Positions 16,809 to 26,349 of a DNA stretch of 64,000 nucleotides are shown here, piece by piece. The translations under genes were made by a program, and so were the position numbers. The notes under the pieces were generated by a model. The model ran no database searches, was not told where the DNA came from, and worked only from the letters and a program-made list of their open reading frames with translations. The stretch's first letter is position 1. Every line of letters begins with the position of its first letter. Origin of the DNA: Bibersteinia trehalosi (GTDB lineage Bacteria > Pseudomonadota > Gammaproteobacteria > Enterobacterales > Pasteurellaceae); NCBI RefSeq assembly GCF_004346205.1, contig NZ_SMAM01000009.1, positions 1 through 64,000 of the forward strand, given 5' to 3'.

Positions 16809-17732
16809 ATGTTAGCAATCTTTATCGGCATTTTGGCAGGAATGGGCATCGGCTTACAAACCGCTATTAATTCTCGTTTACGTCATTTCCTTGGTTCTCC
16901 CTTTTTGGCTTCACTCGTGTCCTTTAGTGTGGGAGCAATAGCATTGCTTACTGTGCTCATTATCAGTGATCACCCCCTTTTACTCGAACACAGCACAATC
17001 GTAAATATTCCTTGGTGGGCTTGGTTCGGAGGACTACTCGGTATGATCGGCTTAACTAGCAATGTATTACTCTTTCCTAAATTAGGGGGTGTACAAACAG
17101 CCGTAATGCCAATTTTAGGACAGGTATTAATGGGTAGTTTAATTGATACTTTCGGCTGGTTTCATTCCCCACAAGCAGATTTCAGTTTTCATCGCTTAAT
17201 CGGTTTATTATTAGTGTTATTTGGCGTATTTACCACTGTAGTATTGCCCCATATTCATTCTCTACGCAACAAACATGTACAAGGGCTATGGAAGTGGCAA
17301 TTAGCTGGTATTATTGCAGGAATGGTGATGGCTGCCCAAACCGCCATAAATGGCGAACTTGGGCGACAACTACACTCGGCCACCTATGCGGCAACAATAT
17401 CTATGCTCGGGGGCATGCTCTCTATTTCACTGATTGTGCTGTTTTATGAAGGTAATTTTTCTCGTCTTACTCTGGCGGTTGGCAAGGGAAAACCCTACTG
17501 GATTTGGTTTGGGGGCATACTTGGTGCAATTTATATTTCTGTTGGAGCTTGGTTAGTACAAATTGTCGGAACGGGCGGTACGGTAGTGTTAATGCTCTGC
17601 GGATTAATTAGCATGAGTTTATTGATTGATAAATTTGGCTGGTTAGGTGTAACCAAAAAAGTCGTGCAAAAAATACAGCTGCTCGGTTTGTTTATGCTAT
17701 TGAGTGGTGTCGCTTGCATTCATTTACTTTAG
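16809..17732 (+). CDS. DMT-superfamily transporter, YdcZ (DUF606) type, two-domain
   Basis: 307 residues with about ten hydrophobic segments in two similar halves (GIGLQTAINSRLRHFLGSPF and VMAAQTAINGELGRQLHSAT). It is a tandem DUF606/YdcZ protein, an inner-membrane relative of small drug and metabolite transporters whose substrate is unknown. No strong ribosome site precedes ATG 16809. The next gene starts 9 nt after its stop, so they are likely co-transcribed. Confidence 0.82.
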   Translation: MLAIFIGILAGMGIGLQTAINSRLRHFLGSPFLASLVSFSVGAIALLTVLIISDHPLLLEHSTIVNIPWWAWFGGLLGMIGLTSNVLLFPKLGGVQTAVMPILGQVLMGSLIDTFGWFHSPQADFSFHRLIGLLLVLFGVFTTVVLPHIHSLRNKHVQGLWKWQLAGIIAGMVMAAQTAINGELGRQLHSATYAATISMLGGMLSISLIVLFYEGNFSRLTLAVGKGKPYWIWFGGILGAIYISVGAWLVQIVGTGGTVVLMLCGLISMSLLIDKFGWLGVTKKVVQKIQLLGLFMLLSGVACIHLL

Positions 17733-17741
17733 GAGCGCAAT

Positions 17742-18104
17742 ATGTCTTATCGCCAACAAATTTTCACTTATGTTGCTCATCAATATGGTGTATCTCCTGA
17801 ATATTTATGGGAGAAATTTCCCAGCTATGCTGTGCTTCGCCACGGAAATAAAAAAGCAAAATGGTTTGCCCTCATTGCCAATGTGCCCAATAGCAAGCTT
17901 GGGCTAAATGAGAAAGGCAATAGTGAAATGATCAACTTAAAGGGCAACCCAGACATGATTAACCTCTTGCAACAAGATAAAAATATTTTCCCCGCTTACC
18001 ATATGAATAAAAAGCATTGGTTTAGCATACGCTTAGATCAAGATTTTCCATTTGAAGATATTCTACCTTTACTTGATTGGAGCTATCGACTAACAGCGCA
18101 ATAA
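17742..18104 (+). CDS. MmcQ/YjbR-family protein
   Basis: 120 residues; the MmcQ/YjbR fold (cyaY-like) is recognised from YGVSPEYLWEKFPSYAVLRH, KAKWFALIANV, and the ending HMNKKHWFSIRLD...LLDWSYRLT. Some members are reported as DNA-binding, but the role is not settled. A good AGGAGCG precedes ATG 17742. It is the second gene after the YdcZ transporter. Confidence 0.85.
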   Translation: MSYRQQIFTYVAHQYGVSPEYLWEKFPSYAVLRHGNKKAKWFALIANVPNSKLGLNEKGNSEMINLKGNPDMINLLQQDKNIFPAYHMNKKHWFSIRLDQDFPFEDILPLLDWSYRLTAQ

Positions 18105-18110
18105 AAAATA

Positions 18111-18138
18111 AAGAGAGTATGAATACATACTCTCTCTT
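18111..18138. terminator. Hairpin between convergent genes
   Basis: AAGAGAGTATG and CATACTCTCTCTT form a strong stem with an AATA loop in the gap between the YjbR gene (+) and aphA (-). The T-run is poor on both strands, so it may be a bidirectional terminator of moderate strength. Confidence 0.6.
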
Positions 18139-18196
18139 GTAGATTATGATCTATTAAGAGCCCAATTCTTACGTTAAGCTAATAAATTGATCCTGA

Positions 18197-18913
18197 TTAA
18201 TAGCTTGAATTAACAATAACTTCCTCGCCATAACCACCAGCTTGAGGGAATGGAGTATAGTTAGAGTTTGCCGCGCGTAAAATACGAATACCACGAATGC
18301 CCGCTTCACGTGCAGCTAAAATATCATCATCGCTATCACCATAATGAATTTGTACTTTGTGTTCTAAGATCGCGGGGGTTTTATCATATTTGGTGCTATG
18401 CTCTTTTCCGCCCATAAAATTCACTGGCTGCATATTTTTGATACCAAGATTTTTCTCCATAATTGGAGTAACTTGATCATCTTTACCCGCAGTACGGCCT
18501 GTGATCAAATAAACTTGGTCACCTCGTTCTTGGTGCATTTTAATTAAATCAATCGCCACTTGTTTTGGAAGTGAATATTTATCGCAACCAGCATTAATTT
18601 CATCCCAGAAATCTTGATTTTTTAAGTAGCTATAATCATTTGGGGAATATTTTTGTTTACCATAATGGAAACAACCACTACTTGCTGCCACAGTATCATC
18701 AATATCAAAGCTTACCGCCATTGGAGGTAAATCTTTAATGCTCTCTTTAATCTGTTCAATAGACACCCAGTGGATTGGAGCTTGCTGAGCCTCATTGGTT
18801 CTCATATCAATACCCGGTTGAGAATAAGGCACTTTTGGCCCCGCTGCTTGAGCAGAAAAAGCCACGCAAGAAGCAAGTAATGCAGCTACAGTCGTTTTCA
18901 ACACACATTTCAT
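18197..18913 (-). CDS. aphA: Class B acid phosphatase
   Basis: About 238 residues, the same length as E. coli AphA. A signal peptide (MKCVLKTTVAALLASCVAFS, cleaved near AQA) leads into a HAD-fold enzyme. FDIDDTVAASSGCFHYG holds the nucleophile Asp and acid Asp, YLITGRTA is motif II, and HYGDSDDDILAAREAG holds the metal-binding Asp residues. It dephosphorylates nucleotides in the periplasm; in H. influenzae the comparable lipoprotein e(P4) feeds NAD uptake, but this one is class B and soluble. The start is ATG 18913 with GGAG 8 nt upstream; the longer reading from 18964 lacks one. Confidence 0.92.
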   Translation of the reverse strand: MKCVLKTTVAALLASCVAFSAQAAGPKVPYSQPGIDMRTNEAQQAPIHWVSIEQIKESIKDLPPMAVSFDIDDTVAASSGCFHYGKQKYSPNDYSYLKNQDFWDEINAGCDKYSLPKQVAIDLIKMHQERGDQVYLITGRTAGKDDQVTPIMEKNLGIKNMQPVNFMGGKEHSTKYDKTPAILEHKVQIHYGDSDDDILAAREAGIRGIRILRAANSNYTPFPQAGGYGEEVIVNSSY

Positions 18914-19030
18914 AGTAAATTCTCCATTAGTTAATCCGCGGGCTATTTTAGCCGAGTCATACATTTAGTGCTAATAGCAAAAGTAATTTTTGTGAGCCGC
19001 TTCACAGGTAAACGATTACCTCAGGTACAG

Positions 19031-19492
19031 TTAGGGCATAATTTCCCGCAAAATCGGATTTTGCATTGAAATCAAGGTTTCCGTTGACTGAATTTCATCG
19101 ATCGATTGAATTTTGCCTGCTAATACTGAATGCAGCTCTTCAATGGTATGAGTCATCACTTTAATAAAAATCGAATAGTTTCCTGTTGTATAATAAGCTT
19201 CTACTACCTCATCAAATTCACTCAACTTCGCAATGACTTGATCATAGTCTTTGGCTGATTTCAAAATAATGCCGATAAAGCAGCATACATCATAGCCAAG
19301 TTTACGTTGATTTACCCGAATTTTGGTACCTTCAATAATCCCGGCTTGTCGCATTTTTTCTACTCGCACATGAATGGTCGCAGCACTCACGCCAAACTGT
19401 TTTGCCATTTCTGCATAAGGTGTGCGCGCATCCACAATTAAAGCACGCAAAATTTGTTGATCAAGCCGATCGAGACTCTGTTTAGCGTTCAT
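19031..19492 (-). CDS. asnC: Transcriptional regulator AsnC (Lrp family)
   Basis: 153 residues. A winged-helix DNA-binding half (LDRLDQQILRALIVDARTPYAEMAKQFGVS) is followed by an effector-binding RAM domain (VVEAYYTTGNYSIFIKVM). It is divergent from asnA, the same pairing as in E. coli, where AsnC activates asnA and asparagine counteracts this. The 179-bp gap must hold both promoters; I could not pick a clear AsnC site. Confidence 0.94.
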   Translation of the reverse strand: MNAKQSLDRLDQQILRALIVDARTPYAEMAKQFGVSAATIHVRVEKMRQAGIIEGTKIRVNQRKLGYDVCCFIGIILKSAKDYDQVIAKLSEFDEVVEAYYTTGNYSIFIKVMTHTIEELHSVLAGKIQSIDEIQSTETLISMQNPILREIMP

Positions 19493-19671
19493 TTTTTATC
19501 CCTATTTCTGGTTTTTGCAAATTTTATTCGGATTTTACCCGCTTATTTTAAATAAAATCTACTCATTTTGTTTTTTTAATTGATGAATATTGCATTTTTC
19601 GCACAATTATTTAAATTAACCAAAGTTTTGCTATGTCATGTAGCTGAGTTTTTAATTATTGAGAGTCAATT

Positions 19672-20664
19672 ATGAAAAAATCATTTATCTTACAACAACA
19701 AGAAATTAGCTTTGTAAAAAACACCTTTACCCAAAACCTGATTGAACAACTAGAAATTATCGAAGTGCAAGGCCCGATTTTAAGCGAAGTCGGCAACGGT
19801 ATGCAGGATAACCTTTCTGGTATCGAAAAAGCCGTACAAGTCAATGTAAAATGTATTCCAAATGCCGTTTATGAAGTGGTACATTCACTAGCAAAATGGC
19901 AACGTCATACTCTTTCACGTTTCCAATTTAAAGAAGGCGAAGGGCTATTTGTGCATATGAAAGCACTTCGTCCAGATGAAGATTCACTCGATCCAACTCA
20001 CTCTGTTTATGTTGATCAATGGGATTGGGAAAAAGTGATTCCAGCGGGTCGCCGCAACTATGCCTATTTACAAGAAACAGTGCGCAAAATCTATCGTGCT
20101 ATCCGTCTAACAGAAGTGGCTGTCGAAGCACGTTTCGATATTCCTAGCAGCTTACCGAAAGAAATTACTTTTGTGCATAGCGAAGATTTAGTTAAACGCT
20201 ATCCCGATATGACAGGTAAACAGCGTGAGAACGCTATTTGTAAAGAGTATGGGGCTGTATTCTTAGTGGGCATTGGTGGTAAATTATCTGATGGTAAGCC
20301 ACATGACGGCCGTGCCCCAGACTACGATGACTGGACTACAGAATCTGAAAATGGCTATAAAGGCTTAAATGGCGATATCCTTGTCTGGAACGAAGAATTA
20401 GGTTCAGCATTCGAGCTTTCATCAATGGGTATCCGTGTTGATGAAACCGCATTACGCTTACAAGTTTCCTTAACCGGCGATGAAGAGCGTTTAGAAATGG
20501 ATTGGCACAAAGATTTGTTGGCAGGGAAGTTACCACTCTCTATTGGTGGAGGTATCGGACAATCTCGTATGGCAATGTTCCTATTACATAAAAAACATAT
20601 CGGCGAAGTACAATCAAGCGTTTGGCCAAAAGATATGCTAGAGCAATATGCCAACATTCTATAA
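19672..20664 (+). CDS. asnA: Aspartate-ammonia ligase
   Basis: 330 residues, matching AsnA. It makes asparagine from aspartate, ammonia and ATP in the cytoplasm. Family blocks include [45 protein letters not shown]-like [25 protein letters not shown] and [17 protein letters not shown]. It stands alone between its regulator and a terminator. Confidence 0.97.
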   Translation: MKKSFILQQQEISFVKNTFTQNLIEQLEIIEVQGPILSEVGNGMQDNLSGIEKAVQVNVKCIPNAVYEVVHSLAKWQRHTLSRFQFKEGEGLFVHMKALRPDEDSLDPTHSVYVDQWDWEKVIPAGRRNYAYLQETVRKIYRAIRLTEVAVEARFDIPSSLPKEITFVHSEDLVKRYPDMTGKQRENAICKEYGAVFLVGIGGKLSDGKPHDGRAPDYDDWTTESENGYKGLNGDILVWNEELGSAFELSSMGIRVDETALRLQVSLTGDEERLEMDWHKDLLAGKLPLSIGGGIGQSRMAMFLLHKKHIGEVQSSVWPKDMLEQYANIL

Positions 20665-20670
20665 CAAATA

Positions 20671-20701
20671 AAAAAACCTTGCCTATTGGCAAGGTTTTTG
20701 C
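20671..20701 (+). terminator. asnA terminator
   Basis: AAAAACCTTGCC / GGCAAGGTTTTT with a TATT loop begins 7 nt after the asnA stop. With A and T tracts on both sides it can also serve the convergent gene at 20729. Confidence 0.9.
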
Positions 20702-20728
20702 ATTTTATTCAGTAAATTTAACCGCTTG

Positions 20729-21079
20729 TTAGATAAACCAACCTGTTGCTGTCACGCCTTTATTATCGTGCAACTTCAAACCTCCGTAGATAGTACGGAA
20801 TAAAAACCAGATACTAGAAGCTAAAATCACTAACGCACCAATCCCAATAAAAGCAAGCATAATACCGACAATATACAAGACGATTGCTCCCCAAAAGGTA
20901 CGGAAAAGATAAGCGTAGTGATCCTGATAATCGACAAGCTCATGACGTTTTACATAAAGTAAAACCACGCCAACAATCGCTGTTAGCCCACCAAATAGTA
21001 AACTTGCCAGAAACAATCCATAGACGATATACAGTGTTTTTTTCTGAGAATCGCTAAATTGAATTGGGGAATTTTGCAT
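20729..21079 (-). CDS. Small DUF4870-like membrane protein
   Basis: About 116 residues with three to four hydrophobic helices (TLYIVYGLFLASLLFGGLTA, TFWGAIVLYIVGIMLAFIGI, LVILASSIWFLFRTIYGGLK). The layout and the VDYQDHYAYLFRTFW stretch fit the DUF4870/Tic20-like family of uncharacterised inner-membrane proteins. I choose ATG 21079 with AGGAG 5 nt upstream over the GTG that overlaps the xerC stop. Downstream partner of xerC. Confidence 0.8.
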   Translation of the reverse strand: MQNSPIQFSDSQKKTLYIVYGLFLASLLFGGLTAIVGVVLLYVKRHELVDYQDHYAYLFRTFWGAIVLYIVGIMLAFIGIGALVILASSIWFLFRTIYGGLKLHDNKGVTATGWFI

Positions 21080-21081
21080 CA

Positions 21082-21990
21082 CTACTCCTTATTTTTACGT
21101 CTTGCGCGAGGGTGTGCCGAATCATAAATGTTCGCTAAATGTTGAAAGTCCAAATGGGTATAAATTTGCGTGGTAGAAAGGCTACTATGCCCTAAAAACT
21201 CCTGCACTGCACGCAAATCTGCACTTGCTTCCAGCATATGAGTTGCAAAAGAGTGTCGGAGTTTGTGTGGATGTAAATGACTGCTCAACCCCTGTTTTTC
21301 GCCCCATTTTCGCATCGCAAGTTGAATAGAACGATGAGAGAGCCGCCCACCACGTTTATTGAGAAAAACCGCATTATCCCGCGGACTAAATTGCAAACGA
21401 GCAGATAGCCAACGTTTTAAAGCAGAAATCGCTTTTGAACCAATTGGCACAATGCGCTCTTTATTCCCTTTGCCCAACAAACGTACTTCGCCCGTTGTGA
21501 GATCCATATCACTCAAATCCAAACCTTGCAATTCCGAAAGGCGTAATCCAGAACTATACATCAGCTCCATCATAGCCAAATCTCGAATATCCATTGGTTC
21601 GTCACTATTAATATTGAGCAGTTGAGAAATCTGCTCTGCATCGATATTTTTCGGTAAATGCTTACCAACTTTAGGGGATTTAATGCCTATGGCAGGATTG
21701 GCAACTAGCACACCTTGACGAACTAAAAACGCCAAGAATTGACGCAATGCCACTAGGCGTAAACCGATACTTTTTGCACTCAATCCTTGCTTATGGCTTT
21801 GAGAAAGCAGCCATCGCACCACAGAACTATCCACATCTTGCCACTGTTCTAGCCCTTTTTCCGCCAACATTTGGCAGATAGCTTTTAACTGGCGTTGATA
21901 ATTGCTCAATGTATGTGGACTGGCTTGCTTTTCAATTCGCAGAAAATCCCAATACGCTTGGCTTAGTGCAAAAAGTTGTTCAGCAGACAT
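21082..21990 (-). CDS. xerC: Tyrosine recombinase XerC
   Basis: 302 residues. An N-terminal SAM-like domain ([20 protein letters not shown]) is followed by the catalytic domain: Arg in [13 protein letters not shown], Lys in [12 protein letters not shown], His-x-x-Arg in [14 protein letters not shown], His in [14 protein letters not shown] and Tyr in TQIYTHLD. With XerD it resolves chromosome dimers at dif. The start overlaps the stop of the upstream 96-aa gene (TAATG). Confidence 0.95.
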   Translation of the reverse strand: MSAEQLFALSQAYWDFLRIEKQASPHTLSNYQRQLKAICQMLAEKGLEQWQDVDSSVVRWLLSQSHKQGLSAKSIGLRLVALRQFLAFLVRQGVLVANPAIGIKSPKVGKHLPKNIDAEQISQLLNINSDEPMDIRDLAMMELMYSSGLRLSELQGLDLSDMDLTTGEVRLLGKGNKERIVPIGSKAISALKRWLSARLQFSPRDNAVFLNKRGGRLSHRSIQLAMRKWGEKQGLSSHLHPHKLRHSFATHMLEASADLRAVQEFLGHSSLSTTQIYTHLDFQHLANIYDSAHPRARRKNKE

Positions 21991-22280
21991 TATGCCAAGC
22001 CTAATTTACCGATTTGAATACCAATCTTACCTAATGCCGCAGGCCCTAAGTAATTCGCCACAAATTTAAACATCTCTTCCACATCGCTGAATACGGCATG
22101 TTCTTTTACCTCTTTTTCAACTTTACGGGTAAATTCATAACGCACAGCCTCATTCTCAACGTGTGCAACTAAATCGAGATACACAGTTTCAAAATAGTGA
22201 CTCATTGCCCCTTCTAAACCTGGATCACTAATACGTACATCCCAGTGATTAGTAAATAAAATTTCGGTTTTTACTGACAT
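21990..22280 (-). CDS. Conserved hypothetical protein upstream of xerC
   Basis: 96 residues, acidic to neutral and without a signal or membrane segment. [20 protein letters not shown] and a Gly-rich end [19 protein letters not shown] are its visible features. I do not recognise the family. A real gene is supported by the TAATG overlap with xerC and an AGGAAA ribosome site. The tight coupling is the only hint about its role. Confidence 0.75.
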   Translation of the reverse strand: MSVKTEILFTNHWDVRISDPGLEGAMSHYFETVYLDLVAHVENEAVRYEFTRKVEKEVKEHAVFSDVEEMFKFVANYLGPAALGKIGIQIGKLGLA

Positions 22281-22301
22281 TGTGTTTTCCTCATTACTAA
22301 A

Positions 22302-22829
22302 TTATTTACCCCTAGCCTGAGCAAATAAAGTTTTCATCACGGTTTCTTCCTGATAAATCCGTACACCTAATATGACTAAATAAGCGGGGAATATAAAAGT
22401 GAGCGTATGCCAAGCATGGCACATCATCCCTAGCCCAATCAATTCAGGAATAATATTTAAAAAATAGTTTGGGTGTCTAATCGTTTGGAATAAAAACGCG
22501 GTATTAATTTTATGCTCAGGAAGAATATAGAGTTTGACTGTCCAAATTTCGCCCAATGCTTTAATGACCCAAAATAACGCCAAATAAGCTAAAGACAAAA
22601 TGACAAAGCCAACTATTGCAATCCCGTCAAAAGAATACGCGCTGCTATTCGCCTCATAAATTGCTGAGAAATAAAAAGCAATATGCGCCATTGAGAGCAG
22701 AATAGAATTTCTCTTACCATATTGCACCGCTTGCTTTTCAATTAGACGTTTTTCATTTTGAATTGAGATTTTCAAGCTGAATAAACGCACAGCAAAAAAT
22801 AGTATAAACAAAATGTTTACCACTAACAT
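22302..22829 (-). CDS. Isoprenylcysteine/phospholipid methyltransferase-like membrane protein
   Basis: 175 residues with four to five membrane helices. The C-terminal block FQTIRHPNYFLNIIPELIGL with the later RIYQEE is the S-adenosylmethionine-binding signature of the ICMT/PEMT/DUF1295 group (RHPxY...EE). It probably methylates a lipid or small membrane substrate; the substrate cannot be told from sequence. AAGGAG precedes the ATG. Confidence 0.78.
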   Translation of the reverse strand: MLVVNILFILFFAVRLFSLKISIQNEKRLIEKQAVQYGKRNSILLSMAHIAFYFSAIYEANSSAYSFDGIAIVGFVILSLAYLALFWVIKALGEIWTVKLYILPEHKINTAFLFQTIRHPNYFLNIIPELIGLGMMCHAWHTLTFIFPAYLVILGVRIYQEETVMKTLFAQARGK

Positions 22830-22923
22830 AATTTCTCCTTTTAAAAATAAAAATATGGGTTCGATGTTTATAATAGCTGCTTATAAGCAATCTGATTAAC
22901 ATTCTTATAGCAAATTTTGATAT

Positions 22924-22954
22924 AAAATAGACCGCTTGCAAGCGGTCTATTTTA
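22924..22954 (-). terminator. glyS terminator built from two inverted uptake signal sequences
   Basis: The segment is an almost perfect palindrome: AAAATAGACCGCTTG followed by CAAGCGGTCTATTTT, two USS cores head to head. It lies 17 nt after the glyS stop. Inverted USS pairs serving as terminators are common in this family; this one also has A/T tracts on both sides. Confidence 0.85.
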
Positions 22955-22970
22955 CTCCAAATTTTGCAAA

Positions 22971-25037
22971 TTACTGCAACAGCGAAATATCCGCCACTTG
23001 CAGGAACAAGCCTTGTAGCGTGCTTAAAATGGCGAGGCGGTTTTGACGCAGTTTTTGGTCTTCTGCATTTACCATTACCCCATCAAAGAAGGCATCAACC
23101 GGTTGGCGGAGGTTCGCTAATTTATCCAGCACGGCGGTGTAGTCGCCCTGTGCAATCAGCGGTTGCACTTCGGCTTTCAACGCAATAACCGTTTCGGCTA
23201 AGGCTTTTTCTGCCGGTTCGACACAAGCGGTTAGATCGATCTCACCAATTGCAATATCTGCTTTCGCTAAAATGTTACTTACACGTTTATTCGCTGCGGC
23301 TAAGGCTTCTGCACTGTCCAATTCACGGAAGTGAGACACCGCACGCACACGAGCATCGAAGTCCGCAGGTTTGGTCGGACGGCGGGCGAGAACAGCTTGG
23401 ATAACGTCCACCGCAATGCCTTCGCTCTCATACCACGCACGGAAACGACCGAGCATAAAGTCCACCACGTCCTCAACCACGTTTTTGTTGGTCAGTTTGT
23501 CGCCGAAAAGTGCGGTCGATTTTGCCACGATTTCCGCCAGATCAAGCGGTAAATTTTTCTCCACAATAATCCGCAGTGAGCCAAGTGCCGCACGGCGTAG
23601 GGCGAACGGGTCAGCACTGCCTTTTGGCGCTTGACCGATGCCGAAAATCCCTGTTAGCGTGTCAAATTTGTCCGCCAACGCCACCGAGCAAGCCACCAAT
23701 GAATTTGGCAAGTTGTCGCCGGCAAAACGTGGCATATACTGCTCGTTCAATGCCACTGCTACTTCTTCATCTTCGCCGTCGTGGCGGGCATAGTGCATAC
23801 CCATTACGCCTTGGGTGTCGGTAAATTCAAACACCATATTGGTCATCAAGTCGCATTTTGAGAGGAGACCAGCACGTTTCGCTTTGGTTTCATCTGCCCC
23901 AATTTGTTTCGCAATTTCACCTGCCAAGGCTTCAATGCGAGCGGTTTTATCACGCAATGTGCCAAGCTGTTGTTGGAACAACACGGTTTCAAGGCGTGGC
24001 AGTTGGTCTTCCAGTTTCTGTTTTAAGTCGGTTTTGAAGAAGAACTCCGCATCGGTCAAACGTGGGCGAACCACTTTTTCGTTACCCTCGATGATTTTGC
24101 TCGAATCTTCAGGATTGATGTTCGACACAAAAATAAAGTGCGGTAACAATTTGCCGTCTTTTGAATAAATCGGGAAGTATTTTTGGTCGCCTTTCATGGT
24201 GTAAACCAAGGCCTCCGCCGGCACGGCAAGGAAACGCTCTTCAAACTTGGCGGTGAGTACGTTCGGGTATTCCACCAGCGAGGTCACTTCGTCCAGCAAA
24301 TCTTCTTCAATATCGGCAACGCCTCCCAAAGCGGTCGCTTTTTCTTGGGATTTTGCAAGAATCAAGGCTTTACGCTCATTGAAATCGGCTACTACCGATC
24401 CACGATCTTTCAACAGTTGCGGATATTGATCAGCGTTCTCAATCGTAAATTCACGCTCACCTAAGAAACGATGCCCACGAATGGTACGACCGCTTTTCAC
24501 GCCTAAGATCTCACCTTCGATCAGCTCCGCCCCAAATAAAAGCGTAACGGTATGCACAGGGCGAACAAACTGCTCGCTCTTATCGCCCCAACGCATTGTT
24601 TTTGGAATTGGTAAGTTCGCCAGCGATTTCGCAATAATATCCACCAGCAGGTTTTTAGTCGGCTGACCTTCAATCACGGCACGATGCACCAGCCATTCGC
24701 CTTTGTCGGTGGCAATACGCTCGGCTTGCTCCACCGTGATACCACAGCCTCTCGCCCAGCCCTCTGCCGCTTTGGTTGGCTTGCCTTCGGCATCAAACGC
24801 CGCCGACACCGCCGGCCCTCGTTTCTCAACCTCTTTACTCGGCTGGCTTTCCGCAAGGCTCAGCACCTTCACCGCCAAACGGCGAGGGGCAGCAAACCAT
24901 TCGACTTTATCAAACGAAAGACCTGCTTGGTTTAATTCGTTTTCTACATTCTCCGCAAATGCGGTCGCTAATTTTTTGAGCGCCTTCGGTGGCAGCTCTT
25001 CTGTGCCGATCTCGGCGAGGAAGTTTTGTGTTGTCAT
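22971..25037 (-). CDS. glyS: Glycyl-tRNA synthetase beta subunit
   Basis: 688 residues, full length. It begins [21 protein letters not shown] and includes [29 protein letters not shown] and the C-terminal [20 protein letters not shown] (DALR anticodon-binding-like domain). It works as an alpha2beta2 enzyme with GlyQ. Normally glyS follows glyQ directly; here about 3.1 kb of other genes separates them, and glyS begins only 8 nt after the FRG-protein stop with a weak ribosome site, so it is probably expressed by read-through or coupling. Confidence 0.97.
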   Translation of the reverse strand: MTTQNFLAEIGTEELPPKALKKLATAFAENVENELNQAGLSFDKVEWFAAPRRLAVKVLSLAESQPSKEVEKRGPAVSAAFDAEGKPTKAAEGWARGCGITVEQAERIATDKGEWLVHRAVIEGQPTKNLLVDIIAKSLANLPIPKTMRWGDKSEQFVRPVHTVTLLFGAELIEGEILGVKSGRTIRGHRFLGEREFTIENADQYPQLLKDRGSVVADFNERKALILAKSQEKATALGGVADIEEDLLDEVTSLVEYPNVLTAKFEERFLAVPAEALVYTMKGDQKYFPIYSKDGKLLPHFIFVSNINPEDSSKIIEGNEKVVRPRLTDAEFFFKTDLKQKLEDQLPRLETVLFQQQLGTLRDKTARIEALAGEIAKQIGADETKAKRAGLLSKCDLMTNMVFEFTDTQGVMGMHYARHDGEDEEVAVALNEQYMPRFAGDNLPNSLVACSVALADKFDTLTGIFGIGQAPKGSADPFALRRAALGSLRIIVEKNLPLDLAEIVAKSTALFGDKLTNKNVVEDVVDFMLGRFRAWYESEGIAVDVIQAVLARRPTKPADFDARVRAVSHFRELDSAEALAAANKRVSNILAKADIAIGEIDLTACVEPAEKALAETVIALKAEVQPLIAQGDYTAVLDKLANLRQPVDAFFDGVMVNAEDQKLRQNRLAILSTLQGLFLQVADISLLQ

Positions 25038-25045
25038 TTTTTACT

Positions 25046-26053
25046 CTAAATTTTAGGTTTATATTGTTCAATGATATCTTTTGATTGAGATTCTAATTCG
25101 GGAAATAGTGTTTGTTTGCTAATTCCAAAACTTTTCAAACTGTTTAATATTTTTGATTTATATTCTTTTGGCACTATTATTTTTTGCCTAATCCATTTAG
25201 GGTTAATATTTGCTTGTTCTAGTTTGCTTGTTTCTTGCATGCCAAATATAAGAAAAGAACCCTGTTGCCTAACTATTCTCTGATTATCCAGTTTAGCCCT
25301 TACACATAAAACTTGGTTGAAATCTTTATAATTAATGATCGGATCAAAGTTACCTTTATCATTACGAATATCATGAATAATTTTTACAATATCAATCTGT
25401 TCATTAAATGATTTTTTAAACCCTTTCTCTCTAGCATCCTTAATATTATTCATAATCCCTTGTTTTATAACTTCTTTACTAACTTTACTAACGGGATCTT
25501 CCACAAGAGAATTGATTGCTTCATAAGCTCTATCAACATCTAAATTCTGATGCTCTTTTACTATATATTGCATTATAGCAACATCTCCCATAGCAGAAGC
25601 TGTCTCGATATATTTACTTATGGAAAATGTCTTATCCCTAAGACTAAGAGCTGATAATATGGCAACTCGATCGCTAGAGTCATATTTTATTTCTGATGTG
25701 GGTATGTCAAAAACTATTAATTCACCATCTGCACCATCATTATCATTAACAGCAAAAAATAATGCTACTAAAGCATTCATTGTAATGTCTAATAATCTAG
25801 TTTTGTATCCATAGTGTTGTAAAGTAACTAGCTTATCAAATAAAGTGGTGTTATTTGGGAATGAACTTGGACAATTTAAAATAGCATCTTTAATAATTTT
25901 ATCTTCATTTTCAATCAAATATGCTTCTCTATATATACTGGGTGTTAATTGAAAATTACTGTCTGAATGTCCCCGAAAGAAACGGGTTGTACTCTCTTCC
26001 CCTTGTAATGTTTCTAAAATTTGGTCTAAATCTGCTATGCTTTTAATTTCCAT
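25046..26053 (-). CDS. FRG-domain protein, possible defence or toxin-like accessory gene
   Basis: 335 residues. The N-terminal FRG domain is recognised from TTRFFRGHSDSNFQLTPSIYR and LVTLQHYGYKTRLLDITMNALVALFFAV. The rest is Lys/Asp/Ile-rich and of unknown fold. FRG proteins are scattered in bacteria near mobile and defence genes, but the biochemical activity is not established to my knowledge. The gene is visibly more AT-rich than glyS next to it, starts with a good AGAGGAAATA, and sits where part of another gene has been lost (see 26071), so it looks horizontally acquired. Confidence 0.82.
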   Translation of the reverse strand: MEIKSIADLDQILETLQGEESTTRFFRGHSDSNFQLTPSIYREAYLIENEDKIIKDAILNCPSSFPNNTTLFDKLVTLQHYGYKTRLLDITMNALVALFFAVNDNDGADGELIVFDIPTSEIKYDSSDRVAILSALSLRDKTFSISKYIETASAMGDVAIMQYIVKEHQNLDVDRAYEAINSLVEDPVSKVSKEVIKQGIMNNIKDAREKGFKKSFNEQIDIVKIIHDIRNDKGNFDPIINYKDFNQVLCVRAKLDNQRIVRQQGSFLIFGMQETSKLEQANINPKWIRQKIIVPKEYKSKILNSLKSFGISKQTLFPELESQSKDIIEQYKPKI

Positions 26054-26070
26054 TATTTCCTCTATAAATA

Positions 26071-26101
26071 AACCGCTCTTTCGCCCTTTCCACCGCCAAA
26101 T
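26071..26101 (-). pseudogene. Remnant of a second yhcG-type gene 3' end
   Basis: These 31 bases are identical to 26755-26785, the end of the intact YhcG-type gene. They encode the same LAVERAKERF in the minus-strand frame, without any upstream coding sequence. The debris lies just before the FRG-gene ribosome site. It is best read as the scar of an earlier copy of that nuclease gene, or of recombination between copies, at this locus. Confidence 0.7.
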
Positions 26102-26140
26102 ACAGGAGGCTTTAACACACTCTCACTTCGCTTTCACTTC

Positions 26141-26325
26141 TGCCAAATCTCCCCTAACCCCTCTTTGCTAAAGAGGGGGACTAGATCGCCGTAAATTTGT
26201 AGTTCATCGGTTTTAATCATCTTTTTTCACCTTTCTTCATAAAGATCGCAAATAGCCAGACGAATGCTAAATTTTCTTCGATGGATCACCCCTCTTTAGC
26301 AAAGAGGGGAGGGGGAGATTTGGCA
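26141..26325. repeat. MITE-like element with ~38-bp inverted termini
   Basis: The left arm 26141-26179 begins TGCCAAATCTCCCC and the right arm 26288-26325 ends in its reverse complement. The arms differ only by a 2-3 base stretch and the last base. Each arm carries an inner palindrome CCCCTCTTTGCTAAAGAGGGG. The 108-bp core has no gene. The whole 185-bp unit, without coding capacity and with long inverted ends, fits a miniature inverted-repeat element or a REP pair. A related single copy is at 28101. The 296-bp gap 26054-26349 holds only this and the gene remnant. Confidence 0.75.
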
Positions 26326-26349
26326 GACTATATTCACGGAGAAAACACC

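Noticed and set aside
22964-25056. Overlapping plus-strand open frames opposite glyS, and similar ones opposite purL (49362-52937)
   Set aside because: These are low-complexity shadows produced by GC-rich codons of real synthetase and purL genes on the other strand.
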